Source of the DNA: Dactylosporangium sp. AC04546
GTDB taxonomy: Bacteria; Actinomycetota; Actinomycetes; Mycobacteriales; Micromonosporaceae
Direction of reading: 5' to 3'
Assembly: GCF_022095675.1 (NCBI RefSeq)
Contig: NZ_JAHYSG010000058.1
Location: 12,749-76,748, forward strand
Length of the DNA: 64,000 bases
The notes under the pieces are model-generated. The model worked only from the letters and a program-made list of their open reading frames with translations. It searched no databases and was not told the DNA's origin. This document shows, piece after piece, positions 8,488-16,794 of this stretch; within the stretch, counting starts at the first letter, position 1, and every line of letters starts with the position of its first letter. The translations under genes were made by a program, and so were the position numbers.

Positions 8488-9099
8488 TCACCAGGTGGCA
8501 GCTGTTGCGGCTGCCGTTGCCGCGGCCGATGCGACGTCCTGGACCGGACCGATCGGACCGTCGTAGACGTGGACCTTGAAGGCGTCCTCGTCGGTCGGGT
8601 GGAACGCCAGGCCGCGGCGTACACCGTGAACGGCGTCGGTTGCGTGCAGCAGATGCAGGGTGCCGTGGCTGACCCAGGGCCGCAGCGCTCGTAGTGTCGG
8701 ATCCGCCGAGGCCGCAGCGACGATCGCGTGCAGGTGCGGCTCGCCGTCGTCGGTCAGCACACTCCACAATGTCTCGATCGCGGCCGCAGGATCGCCGGCC
8801 TGCAGGTACCTCGCCACGGCGCTACACAGCTCCGGCAACGGCACACCGTCCTGCCAGGCCCGCAGCGTGTTGACGACGTCGTCCACAGCGGGCGCCTGCC
8901 CCCAGGCCGCGAGCTCACCACGGTGGTCCCAGACCGTTACCAAGGTTGTGCCGTTGCTCCGTCGGCGGACGCTGGCGAAGCTGCGTTGCGCAAACAAGAT
9001 CGCCGCAACCGGCCCGTAGCGGTCGCGGCCGTCACTGAGCTGCGGTAGCGGCGCCCCAGCCAGCTCAGCGTGTTCACGCAACTCCTCCACGAACGTCAC
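8488..9099 (-). CDS. DUF6193-like protein
   Basis: The 203-residue soluble protein opens MTFVEELREHAELAG. Its middle (GTTLVTVWDHRGELAAWGQA, then a VDDVVNTLRAWQDG helix) and its end (LRALRPWVSHGTLHLLHAT) match the layout I associate with DUF6193 proteins of actinomycetes. Their role is unknown, and some sit in natural-product loci. The last 15 residues are an Ala/Thr-rich tail. Assignment from memory of the family pattern is tentative. Confidence 0.5.
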   Translation of the reverse strand: MTFVEELREHAELAGAPLPQLSDGRDRYGPVAAILFAQRSFASVRRRSNGTTLVTVWDHRGELAAWGQAPAVDDVVNTLRAWQDGVPLPELCSAVARYLQAGDPAAAIETLWSVLTDDGEPHLHAIVAAASADPTLRALRPWVSHGTLHLLHATDAVHGVRRGLAFHPTDEDAFKVHVYDGPIGPVQDVASAAATAAATAATW

Positions 9100-9266
9100 G
9101 TACTCACGATATCCACGCGCCGGCGACAGGCCTGAACAAGACGCAGGGACGCACCGACCAGCGGCAGATGAGGATGTCGGCCAGCTGCCGGTGAGCGGCC
9201 TGCAATGATCGTGGTCGTGACGTCGCAGCCTGCGGCGACTATTCAGTGGCTGCGCCCTCCAGGCGA

Positions 9267-10205
9267 TCAGCCTTTCAGGGTGTGGCGTCGGAGCCGCCCG
9301 TCGTCGGTGGTGCTGAGCCAGGAACCATCGCCGAGCGGTTCGAAGTCGTATTGGTGCGCTGACGGCGCGTCGAGCCGGCGGCGGATCTCACCGGTATACG
9401 GATCGACGAGGTACCGGTGAAACCACTCCTCCTCGTCCTCGGTTTCACCTGCGACAGTGACCACAGCGGTGGAATCGTCGACGTACCCGCCGGCGTACTC
9501 GATGAACGCGTCGAGCGGCTCAAAGCCCAGCGCCTCGATCGGTACCTGCGCCACCACCACGCCGTCGGGATAGGTGTGAAACGCTGCGTCCGCGTTGTCA
9601 TGGTCCACCGTCATCACGTGGCTGCCGTCCGACGTCATCGAGACCAGAACGCGGTTGCCCCACTCGTACTCGAATACCTCGATCCGGTCGCCGTCGAGCC
9701 GGCCCCGGTAGACGCGGGTGCCGTCCTGCCCCTCGCCGACATCGAGCAACATGTGCACGCCGTCCGGGTGCGCAATGTGTTCGCCGCCGTGACCAACCGA
9801 GCCGAGGTCCGCCTGGGCCAGGATCTGGCCGGTGCCGGCGTCGACCGCCAGCCACTTGTCAGCGCCGCTGCGGGCCATCCCGTCCGGGCGGTAGACCCAT
9901 ACAACCGTGCCATCGAGCGAGAAGTCGCAGCGGTTGTAGGCGTTCGGCCGCTCCGACGACGCGCGTGGGAAGTCGAGCTGCCACAGCGTCGCTCCGTCAC
10001 GGTCGATACAGTTCACGCGACTCGGCGTCGCGTACACCGCACGGCTCAAATCCGGCGCCACGGCGCAACTGTCAGGCTTCAAGGTCACCGCATCGGTGAC
10101 TGGGAAGGCCACAGTCGGAACCACGTCTGACGCCATCGCCGCGCCGGTCGAGAAGTCGTACGCCTGCACCAGACCGGTCGAGAACCGGGTGATCACACGT
10201 GACAT
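9267..10205 (-). CDS. Beta-propeller-like (WD40/PQQ-type repeat) protein
   Basis: The 312-residue protein is made of short beta-strand repeats. Examples are AVAPDLSRAVYA, NRCDFSLDGTVVWVYRPDG, KWLAVDAGTGQILAQADLG, HIAHPDGVHMLLDVGEG, LVSMTSDGSHVMTVDHDN and YLVDPYTGEIRRRL. This is the 'data, then derived value' pattern of a bacterial propeller of about seven blades. No signal peptide is present, so it is probably cytoplasmic. No catalytic site is visible. It may be a scaffold or a gene of the same small set as the minus-strand 8488-9099 protein. Confidence 0.6.
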   Translation of the reverse strand: MSRVITRFSTGLVQAYDFSTGAAMASDVVPTVAFPVTDAVTLKPDSCAVAPDLSRAVYATPSRVNCIDRDGATLWQLDFPRASSERPNAYNRCDFSLDGTVVWVYRPDGMARSGADKWLAVDAGTGQILAQADLGSVGHGGEHIAHPDGVHMLLDVGEGQDGTRVYRGRLDGDRIEVFEYEWGNRVLVSMTSDGSHVMTVDHDNADAAFHTYPDGVVVAQVPIEALGFEPLDAFIEYAGGYVDDSTAVVTVAGETEDEEEWFHRYLVDPYTGEIRRRLDAPSAHQYDFEPLGDGSWLSTTDDGRLRRHTLKG

Positions 10206-10373
10206 GACATCAACTTAGCCTGGTCGAGATCGGCAGGTTGCTGCGTCGTGACCCCCTTTGATCAGCCATCCGTACATCCCCTTGACTCCGCTCAACGCAA
10301 CAGTGGGGAGTTCAGCGAGCACGCCGGGCGACCGCCGACGACGCAAACCGTACGGTCGTACTGGCAAAATCGT

Positions 10374-10404
10374 GTGTCATGACACAATCAGAACATTGAT
10401 TGTG
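10374..10404. promoter_or_regulatory. Two adjacent perfect dyads
   Basis: GTGTCATGACAC (10374-10385) is a 12-bp palindrome. It overlaps a second dyad, CACAATCA (10383-10390) and TGATTGTG (10397-10404), with a 6-nt spacer. No gene starts nearby in either direction, so these may be recombinase arm sites or remnants of an operator. Only the symmetry is observed. Confidence 0.35.
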
Positions 10405-10412
10405 GTCAAGAA

Positions 10413-10437
10413 AAAAGGCCAGCTGAGCTGGCCTTTT
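10413..10437. terminator. Bidirectional intrinsic terminator after the tRNA-Pro relic
   Basis: The 25-bp palindrome AAAAGGCCAGCT - G - AGCTGGCCTTTT has A/T tracts on both outer sides (six A on the left, four T on the right). It is a classic stem plus T-run in both directions. It lies immediately 3' of the minus-strand tRNA-Pro fragment and probably terminated the original tRNA gene. Confidence 0.8.
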
Positions 10438-10443
10438 ACAAAG

Positions 10444-10485
10444 TCGGGACGGCGGGATTCGAACCCACGACCCCTTGACCCCCAG
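10444..10485 (-). pseudogene. 3' half of tRNA-Pro(GGG), probable attachment-site relic
   Basis: The minus strand reads anticodon loop CTGGGGG (U33, anticodon GGG, G37 as in proline tRNAs), stem strand TCAAG, variable GGGTC, T-stem GTGGG/CCCGC around TTCGAAT, then acceptor CGTCCCG and discriminator A. The matching 5' strands (CTTGA stem, CGGGACG acceptor) are absent upstream. The homology starts exactly at the anticodon loop, a usual crossover point for tyrosine recombinases. It is therefore a hybrid or abandoned att site, not a functional tRNA. No intact partner is in the window. Confidence 0.7.
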
Positions 10486-10885
10486 GGGGTAGCCAGAGGC
10501 CCCGGCGACGTGCTCAAGCACGTTCCCCCAGGTCGCCACAAGCCTGAACCGGCCGAGTAAAGGGGTCGGTGATCCGGCCTTCGTGGCAACGGATCGAGTC
10601 TCGGTGGTAAGTCGGGGTGGTCGGCCTGACAGGTGCTGGTGGTCATCGGCGACCGTTGCGGCGACCTGCGGGGTGGTACGTCGGCGCCGTTGCGAGCCGC
10701 TCCAGCTCCGCGGCCGCAGCCGCACCGTTCGCCGGCGCGGGTGCCGGGCCAGAAGCTGACGGACGTCCAGCGGGCCGCTCGAGGGTCGCCGGACCTTAGC
10801 CGCCTCCGCGGGCGCCGTAGACCGGGGAATTTCTCGGCGGCTCCGCAACCTGGCCAAGGCTTATGACCGCGCGACCCCCAACCGA
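10486..10885. other. Region without recognisable gene next to the tRNA relic
   Basis: All six frames give Arg/Pro-rich shadow translations without motifs. The segment directly abuts the tRNA half on the side where an integrated element would begin, so it may be element-end DNA. Confidence 0.4.
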
Positions 10886-11677
10886 TCAGGGCTTCCGGGC
10901 CACGGCTCCGTAGGCATCGATTCCCTCGGCGTCGGGGTCACGCCACTGGGTGATCGGCACCAGGCCTGGATCGACCATCGTCAGACCCTCGAAGCACCCA
11001 GCCAACTCGTCGAGGCTGCGCAGGATGTACGGGACCCCGCCGCTGTCGGCCAGCTTGTTGGCGCCCTCGACAACGGCCTTACTGGTGTTGGTGCCATCCC
11101 ACAGCACCAGGTGGCTGCCGGACGGGGCGGGGGCCATCAAGGTACCCACGATCGAGCGCACCACGTCGAGGTCGGGCTCGTAGCCCATGACACCCATGAA
11201 CATCACGGCGATCGGCTTCTGGAAGTCTAGCGCCTGCGCCGCCTCGGCGAGAATCTTGTCCGGGTCGTGATAGTCGGATTCGACGTAGACGATCGGCCCG
11301 TTGGAGGGGGCGCCGACCAGCAGCGCACGCGCGTGCACCAGCACCATCGGGTCGTTGTCGACGTAGAGGACGCGCGACTCGGGCGCGATCTCCTGGGCGA
11401 CCTCGTGAGTGTTCTGCATGGTGGGTAGGCCGGTCCCGACGTCGATGAACTGCCGGATGCCCGCTTCGGCGGCCAGGTAACGCACGACACGAATGAGGAA
11501 CTGCCGCGACTGCCGCGCCATGATCGCGATCTCCGGGTAGACCCCGGCTACGGCATCCCCAGCGGCCCGGTCGGCCTCGAAGTTGTCCTTGCCGCCCATC
11601 CAGTAGTTCCACATCCGCGCCGCGTGCGGCACATCAACCTGCAGCTTCGAGGCAAGGTCGGCGTCCAGCTCGGTCAT
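10886..11677 (-). CDS. SAM-dependent methyltransferase, DUF574 (Methyltransf_19) type
   Basis: The 263-residue cytoplasmic protein begins at ATG 11677 (MTELDADLASKLQVDVPHAA). Family landmarks appear in order: RMWNYWMGGKDNFEADR near residues 20-36, then RQSRQFLIRVVRYLA, the SAM-binding FIDVGTGLPTMQNTHEVA and YVDNDPMVLVHARALL (second acidic residue). It ends with PITQWRDPD...YGAVARKP. This is one of the most duplicated protein families in streptomycetes and relatives, and the substrate is generally unknown. The upstream 35 codons of the open frame lack family similarity, so the internal ATG is preferred. Confidence 0.9.
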   Translation of the reverse strand: MTELDADLASKLQVDVPHAARMWNYWMGGKDNFEADRAAGDAVAGVYPEIAIMARQSRQFLIRVVRYLAAEAGIRQFIDVGTGLPTMQNTHEVAQEIAPESRVLYVDNDPMVLVHARALLVGAPSNGPIVYVESDYHDPDKILAEAAQALDFQKPIAVMFMGVMGYEPDLDVVRSIVGTLMAPAPSGSHLVLWDGTNTSKAVVEGANKLADSGGVPYILRSLDELAGCFEGLTMVDPGLVPITQWRDPDAEGIDAYGAVARKP

Positions 11678-12249
11678 GGCCAGGCTCCTATACGGGGATC
11701 GTCGTCTGCGCGGACCAGTGCGGCAATAACGAGCGAACTGATCGTACTTCCACATGGGCCCGAAGGCCGACCCGGGCCACAACGCCTGTCATATCCGGAT
11801 TGTCTATACCATCAAGACCCTGTATTGAGCACGGCGATCGCGGCGACCAGGAGCGGACCGCACCGCACCGCATCGCGTCCGCGCATCGCATGGAGGCGGG
11901 ATGTGAAAGACCTCCGGGCCTCGTGATGTCGCTCGGTTGAGGGTCTAGGCGACGGGGTCGATTGACTTGCCCGGTCGTTCCGCGCCGGGTATGTGCAGGC
12001 CGGACGCGCCGCGGACCGGTCGGCGACGGCATTGGCGGTGGTCGAGACCCGCGCAACCGTCCTGGACGCGCAGCACGGGGTGGCCGTCGTGTACGCCGAC
12101 GCCAACATCCTGGCGTCGATCGGCGACGAGCAGGGCCATCACGACGCGCCGGCCGAACTCGACGAGCACGCGGGCGAACTGCGCGAACACACCGACCAGC
12201 TGCGCGCCGCGCACGTAAGGGGTTGGTGGGGAAGCCGGCGGTCTCGGGC
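11678..12249. other. Long gap with no supportable gene
   Basis: There is about 570 bp between the methyltransferase start and the MerR-type promoter. A plus-strand frame near 11993-12253 shows helical, Glu/Asp-containing sequence ([18 protein letters not shown]) but no recognisable family and no start with a ribosome site. I regard the region as decayed or non-coding. Confidence 0.4.
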
Positions 12250-12288
12250 TTGACCTTGACGTGCGCGTCAAGGCCTACCGTTCCGCAC
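12250..12288 (+). promoter_or_regulatory. MerR-type promoter with 20-bp dyad, leaderless start
   Basis: The -35 TTGACC (12250-12255) and -10 TACCGT (12276-12281) are separated by 20 bp, the over-long spacer typical of MerR-activated promoters. The spacer carries a perfect dyad, CCTTGACG - TGCG - CGTCAAGG (12254-12273). The ATG of the oxidoreductase (12289) lies 7 bp after the -10, so transcription probably starts at the start codon. The regulator is encoded immediately downstream of the target gene. Confidence 0.65.
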
Positions 12289-13233
12289 ATGCGAAGTGCG
12301 GAGATCAGACTGGGGCGCCGGCCGGATGGGGCGCCGGTCCTGCAGGACTTCGAGCCGGTCGTGCGCGAGATCGCCGAGCCGGGCGACGGCGAGGTGGTGG
12401 TCCGCAACCGGCTCATGGCGCTGGGCGCGGCGATGCGGTCGCTGCTGGCCGGTGGGCTCGGCGTGGTGCCCGGCTACGCGGTCGGCGCACCGCTGTTCGG
12501 CCGGGCGGTCGGCGAGGTGGTGGCCTCGGCGAGCCCCGGCCTGCCGGTCGGTGCGACCGTCCTGCACGGGGTCGGTTGGCGCGAGTACGCGGCCGGCCGG
12601 CGGTGCAGTTCCGCCGGATCGACCCGGGCGACGCGGTCGCGCTGCTGTCGGGCGGCCTGACCGCGTACGCGGGGCTGCGGACCGCCGGGCTGCGGCCGGG
12701 CGAGACGGTCTACGTGTCGGGGGCGGCGGGCGGAATCGGCAGCGTGGCCGGCGCGATGGCTCGGGCGCTCGGGGCCGGTCGGGTCGTCGGCAGTACCGGC
12801 AGCGCGGACAAGGTCGCGGCGCTGACCGAGCGGTTCGGCTACGACGCCGGCTTCCGGCACGGTGAGCGGGCGCTGCATTTCGTGGTCCCGGACGGTGTCG
12901 ACGTCGGATTCGACACCGTCGGCGGCCTGGTACTCGCCGACCTGGTCGGCGCGATGCGCCCGCACGGCCGCATCGCGCTGTGTGGGGCGCTCGCGGCGCA
13001 GCTCGGCGGCGCCGGCGACCCGCCGCTCGTCCTGACCACGGTCATCGGCCGGCGGCTGTCGTTGCACGGGTTCACCGCGACCGGCGATCCGCGCCACGAG
13101 GCGGACTTTCTCGGCCTCGGGATCGCGGTGCCGCACACCGTGGTCGACGGGCTGGCCGCAGCGCCGCCGGCCTTGCTCGACCTGTTCGCCGGTCGCCACA
13201 CCGGGACGGTGCTGGTCCGGCTGGCATCATCGG
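12289..13233 (+). pseudogene. NADP-dependent quinone oxidoreductase-like (MDR family), frameshifted
   Basis: ATG 12289 begins [20 protein letters not shown], followed by [20 protein letters not shown] and a [18 protein letters not shown] beta-barrel stretch. This is the curcumin/leukotriene-type MDR pattern without catalytic zinc. At about 12598 the homology jumps to another frame: [19 protein letters not shown], the cofactor loop YVSGAAGGIGSVAGAMARAL, FDTVGG, and the ending GTVLVRLA near 13227. Joined, it gives about 315 residues of normal length. A missing base in the GGCCGGCGG stretch explains the break. It would reduce alpha,beta-unsaturated ketones or quinones with NADPH. Its stop also seems lost, because the frame reads into the MerR gene. 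Confidence 0.7.
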
Positions 13234-13236
13234 GCG

Positions 13237-13752
13237 ATGCGCATCGGAGCACTGGCGCGGGCCGTCGGGACAACCACCAGGACGCTGCGGTACTACGAGC
13301 AGGAGGGCCTGCTCACCAGCGCCCGCACGGCGGCGGGCTACCGCGACTACGCCCCCGCCACCGTGCGGCGCGTGCGCAACGTCCGCGAGCTGCTCGCCCT
13401 CGGCTTCACTATCGCCGACGTGCGGGAGTTCCGGCCGTGGCTGGACCAGGAGCTGCCGCCGACCTTCGTGGCCGGTCCGGGCTGCGCCGCCGCGATGCGC
13501 GTCGCCGAGGAGCGGCTCGCGCTCATCCGTCAGCGGCTGGACACGCTGACCCAGCTGCACGACAGCCTCATGGCGCCTCGACCGTCCGGTGCCGGCCCGC
13601 ACGGGCTGACCGGACGAGGCCGGCGGTCTGGGCCGGCGACTTCGGCGGCCGTCAGCGCGACGGCAGCCCGAGCCGGCGCAGGATCTCGCGGAGGCGGTCG
13701 CGGCCGGCCATCGACTCCGGCCCGGCGAGCCGTTGCAGCACGCGGGCGCTAA
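13237..13752 (+). CDS. MerR family transcriptional regulator
   Basis: MRIGALARAVGTTTRTLRYY then EQEGLL is the diagnostic MerR winged helix-turn-helix start. The second helix motif is GYRDYAPATVRRVRNVRELLALGF, followed by a dimerisation helix (AEERLALIRQRLDTLTQLHDSL). A lone Cys in PGCAAAM could be an effector contact but does not make a metal site. Residues after about 112 are Arg/Gly/Ala-rich and unlike the family (normally about 125-135 residues in total), so the natural stop has probably been lost. It lies just after its likely target gene, whose promoter carries a MerR-type dyad. Confidence 0.8.
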   Translation: MRIGALARAVGTTTRTLRYYEQEGLLTSARTAAGYRDYAPATVRRVRNVRELLALGFTIADVREFRPWLDQELPPTFVAGPGCAAAMRVAEERLALIRQRLDTLTQLHDSLMAPRPSGAGPHGLTGRGRRSGPATSAAVSATAARAGAGSRGGGRGRPSTPARRAVAARGR

Positions 13753-13899
13753 TTGCCGGTGAGGCCGAAGCGGGCGTTGTACGCGGCGAGACGCTCGTCG
13801 TACACGTCGATGTACGCGTCGGCGCGGTCGGCGTGGTACCGCTCGCGGTGCAGGACGGCGCCCTCCGGCCGGCGTGGCTTGAGCAACTCCGGATCATTC

Positions 13900-14290
13900 A
13901 ACGCCCGCCCCGCGGCGGAGCATAGGCCAGGAACACACCCACCTGAGCGTTCTCGATCCGCCCCGACGTCCCGGAGTGCTGCCGCGCCACACCAGCAGAC
14001 TTCACAACCTTCTTCAGAAAACCCCGTCTCGTCCACCACCAACACCCCACGCTGAGCATCCCCGATCGCCTCCACCACCGCCCCGCGGACCTCGTCACGG
14101 ACCCCATCGGTGTCCCACGCATAAAGGTTCAGCAATCGCTGCATCCGCTCCGGACCAACGTCCCCAGCCGCCCCCGCGAGGGTCCGTTCTTGCGCTCCAC
14201 CTCACCGAGCAGACCTCGCACATAGATCCGCATCTGACGTCGCGACTCCACCCTGTGAAACAGGCCGGCAAACCGGCCCAGAAGGGTCCG
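13900..14290 (-). mobile_element. Decayed IS701-family transposase fragment
   Basis: The minus strand encodes, across several frames, FAGLFHRVESRRQMRIYVRG, then [30 protein letters not shown] and [14 protein letters not shown]...[20 protein letters not shown]. This is the N-terminal half of IS701-type DDE transposases, including the first catalytic Asp (VVDETGF). Frame changes occur near 13990 and 14140, and the C-terminal half is gone. Past the break (13752-13900) a minus frame ends YIDVYDERLAAYNARFGLTG, a protein tail I do not recognise. A GGCCGG-CAAA-CCGGCC hairpin lies near 14262-14277. Confidence 0.65.
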
Positions 14291-14329
14291 TTGCGTTGAG
14301 CGGTCGCCTGGTCAGGCAGGCTTCAGCGG

Positions 14330-15050
14330 GTGAAGGTCTCAAACCGTTTGCGGACGGCCTTACCGCCGCGGTCGGCGTTCGCTGGGTTCCGGTTCCCCGC
14401 CGATGCGATCGTGGTCGCAGTCCGCTGGCACCTGCGCTACAACCTCTCCTACCGCGACCTCGAGGAACTGCTCCTCGAGCATGGTGTCGAGGTCGACCAC
14501 GTCACGATCTTCCGGTGGGGTGCAGCGGTTTACACCGCTGCTGGCGGACACGGCCAGGTTCTGCCGGCACGCGCCGGGTAACCGATGGTTCGTCGACGAG
14601 ACCTACGTCAAGGTCGGCGGCGTCTGGCGGTACGTGTACCGCGCCGTCGACCAATACGGCCAGGTCATCGACGTACTCCTCTCAGCCCGCCGCGACGCCG
14701 CCGCGGCCCGCCGGTTCTTCCGGCGCGCGTTGGCCGTGTTGAAGGTGACACCGAGCAAGGTGGTCACCGACGCCGCCCAGGTATACCCGGCCGTGCTCGA
14801 CGAGCTGATCCCGTCGGCGTGGCACCACGTCGAGCAGTACGCCAACAACCCGATCGAAGCCGATCACAGCCAACTGAAACACCGGCTCAGACCGATGCGC
14901 GGCCTGCGCACCGACCGGACCGCACAGATCATCATCACTGGGCACGCCTTCATGCAGAACCTCCGCCGGGGCCACTACGAACTCGCCGTCGACGCCCCGC
15001 CCGCACTGCGGGTCGCCGCTGCGTTCACCGATCTCGCCCCGGCGATCTGA
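14330..15050 (+). mobile_element. IS6-family transposase with single-base frameshift
   Basis: The N-terminal part (GTG 14330) reads SAFAGFRFPADAIVVAVRWH and then LRYNLSYRDLEELLLEHGVE, the IS6 helix-turn-helix. After VTIFRW the frame breaks. VQRFTPLLADTARFCRHAPG and NRWFVDETYVKVGG (first Asp of the DDE) continue one frame later and run through VVTDAAQVYPAVLDELIP (second Asp) and NPIEADHSQLKHRLRPMRG (Glu) to the stop. The break is a GGGG where CGG-TGG-GTG is expected, consistent with one extra G. All three catalytic residues survive, so the copy would be active if the shift were an assembly error. Terminal repeats were not located. Confidence 0.8.
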
Positions 15051-15180
15051 CCATCGACCCGACACGGGTTCAACGCGTCCGACGATCCCACAACGCAACG
15101 ACGCCGCCCGGTCCACCCCAGGGCCCCGAGCGGCGACAGCAGCGAGCGGCACTCGCCGCTCCCTGCCACCCATGTGGGAG

Positions 15181-15699
15181 CTACGGCCGAGGCGTGCTCC
15201 CATCCCGGCCCCACAGGTAGACCGGGTCGCTGCGGTCCCGGCGAGACACGACCCACTCGTCACGACGCAGGTCCTGCACCTGGTTGGTCAGGAACTCGTC
15301 GAAGACCACGACGCGGTCCGCGATCGCCCACCGGCCCTCGCGCCGCTCGAAGCGGTCGACGTATCGGCACCGCGACATCGCCTCGTTCTGGGGCTGCCCC
15401 TCCTCGGATGCCTGCTCGCGCAGGAAGGCCAGGCAGTAGGACTCCACATGCGCGCGATCCTCGCCGTCGAAGTCGATGATCACGTTGGTGATGTAGTGCT
15501 GCGAGGAGTCGATGATCTGGTGCCGACTCCGGATGTCCTCCACGAGTCCCGCGGCCGAGCCGACGTAGGACCCGTGTGCGTCCACAGCGTCGTCGAAGTA
15601 GCAATCGACGATCGCGTCGTAGTCCAGCCGATCCACGCCTCGGGCGTATCGGTACAAGCACTCGTGGATCTCCAGCCGGTCGGCGATCCGGTTGCTCAA
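15181..15699 (-). CDS. SnoaL-like / NTF2-fold protein, copy 1
   Basis: The 172-residue protein begins at TTG 15699, chosen because GAGAGGA lies 7 nt upstream. The SnoaL_4 pattern is IHECLYRYARGVDRLDYDAI, CYFDDAVDAHGSYVG, then VTNVIIDFDG-type strands and CRYVDRFERREGRWAIADRV. Such small alpha+beta barrels act as cyclases, dehydratases or isomerases in polyketide, steroid and aromatic pathways. The Asp/His pair in the barrel here fits a general acid/base. It is last in the minus-strand operon that starts at LivH. It is a close paralogue of the 44217-44762 gene, with a nearly identical order of motifs, linking the two halves of the island. Confidence 0.85.
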   Translation of the reverse strand: MSNRIADRLEIHECLYRYARGVDRLDYDAIVDCYFDDAVDAHGSYVGSAAGLVEDIRSRHQIIDSSQHYITNVIIDFDGEDRAHVESYCLAFLREQASEEGQPQNEAMSRCRYVDRFERREGRWAIADRVVVFDEFLTNQVQDLRRDEWVVSRRDRSDPVYLWGRDGSTPRP

Positions 15700-15781
15700 G
15701 GGTGTTCCTCTCGTTCGGGGTTTCGGGGCTTCAGGCGTCGGTACTGGTGGCACGGCTCGCCGGCCACGGCAGCCGGCGGTC

Positions 15782-16783
15782 TCATCGGGGTACGGCTGCG
15801 GGGCCGGCGGCACGCGCCGCGGCCCTGAGGGCAGGCAACACCTCCGCGCTCAACAGGTCGATCGATTCGGCAGCCTGCTGCTCACTCATGCCGGCCCAGT
15901 GGGTCCGCAGCACCAGCTGGTCGATGCCGGCGTGCACGTAGGGCAGGAGCGCGGCCACACACTCCTCGGGCGTACCGACGGCGAACCGCTCGTCCCTCTC
16001 GGGCGTGACGGAGGGGTCGGTCTCCAGCCCCGACCAGCGTCCGTAAACGTCGTACTTGTCGCGCAGGAACCGGTCGGCGACGGACTGCGCCTGCGCCGAC
16101 GTGGCCGCGCAGTAGACCTCGCGCCCCAGCATGATCGTGCCCGGCGCCTCGTGACCGGCATCGCGACGTGTGGCGGTGAAGGTCTCCATGCCCGCGACCA
16201 GCTCGGCGCGCGTCATCCGTGGGCTGGCCAGCCACCCGTCGGAGACCCGCGCCGCACGTGCGATGCCCAGTGGCCCCTCCGCCCCGACCACCACGGGTGG
16301 GCGGGGGTGCCGTACCGGTGGAGCGGTCAGCAAGTCGCGGTCGCGACCCCAGAGACGCAGCAGGGTCTCCAGGTTCTGCTCGAACAGGCGCACCCGGTCC
16401 TTGCGGAGCAGGCCGAAGGCCTCGAACTCCTCGCTGCGATAGCCCAGGCCCACGCCGAGTACCAGCCGGCCGTCGGACAGGGCGTCGATCGACCCGTAGG
16501 TCTCGGCCACGTCCACCGCGTGCGGCAGCGGCAGCAGCATGATGCCCGTGCCGAGCTGCATGTCACCGGTCTCGGGAATCAGCCGCGAAAGCCACACCGC
16601 GGGCTGCGGCATCGCCACGGCGGGCGTCACGTAGTGGTGGGAGACCCACACCGAGTCCCAGCCGCCGTCGCGCGCGCGCCGGATCAGGCGCACCTCCTGC
16701 TCGGCCGCGGCGGCCAGGTCGGCGCCACCGACCGTCTGGCAGGACGCAGCCAGGCCGATCCTCAGTCCGGATGCGTCAGTCAT
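15782..16783 (-). CDS. LLM-class (F420/FMN luciferase-like) oxidoreductase
   Basis: The 333-residue TIM-barrel protein begins at ATG 16783, preceded by AGGAGG. Landmarks are LRIGLAASCQTVGGADLAAA, GWDSVWVSHHYVTP, GTGIMLLPLPHAVDVAETYG, a YGSIDALSDGRLVLGVGLGY loop, PPVVVGAEGPLGIARAAR and SDGWLASPRM. These define the F420-dependent or FMNH2-dependent luciferase-like superfamily. Presence beside a Ddn-type protein favours F420. It lies 11 bp after the SnoaL/Ddn fusion gene in the same operon. The likely role is reduction or oxidation of an imported ring or carbonyl compound, but the substrate is unknown. Confidence 0.85.
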   Translation of the reverse strand: MTDASGLRIGLAASCQTVGGADLAAAAEQEVRLIRRARDGGWDSVWVSHHYVTPAVAMPQPAVWLSRLIPETGDMQLGTGIMLLPLPHAVDVAETYGSIDALSDGRLVLGVGLGYRSEEFEAFGLLRKDRVRLFEQNLETLLRLWGRDRDLLTAPPVRHPRPPVVVGAEGPLGIARAARVSDGWLASPRMTRAELVAGMETFTATRRDAGHEAPGTIMLGREVYCAATSAQAQSVADRFLRDKYDVYGRWSGLETDPSVTPERDERFAVGTPEECVAALLPYVHAGIDQLVLRTHWAGMSEQQAAESIDLLSAEVLPALRAAARAAGPAAVPR

Positions 16784-16794
16784 GCGGACTCCTC

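Noticed and set aside
10258..10560. Possible 100-residue plus-strand protein over the tRNA-Pro relic
   Set aside because: The frame reads through a terminator palindrome and tRNA sequence, and translations across tRNA 3' ends commonly produce such false proteins.
14330..14581. Programmed frameshift in the IS6 transposase
   Set aside because: IS6 transposases are single-frame, and a GGGG where GGG is expected is better explained by mutation or assembly error. IS3-like slippery signals are absent.
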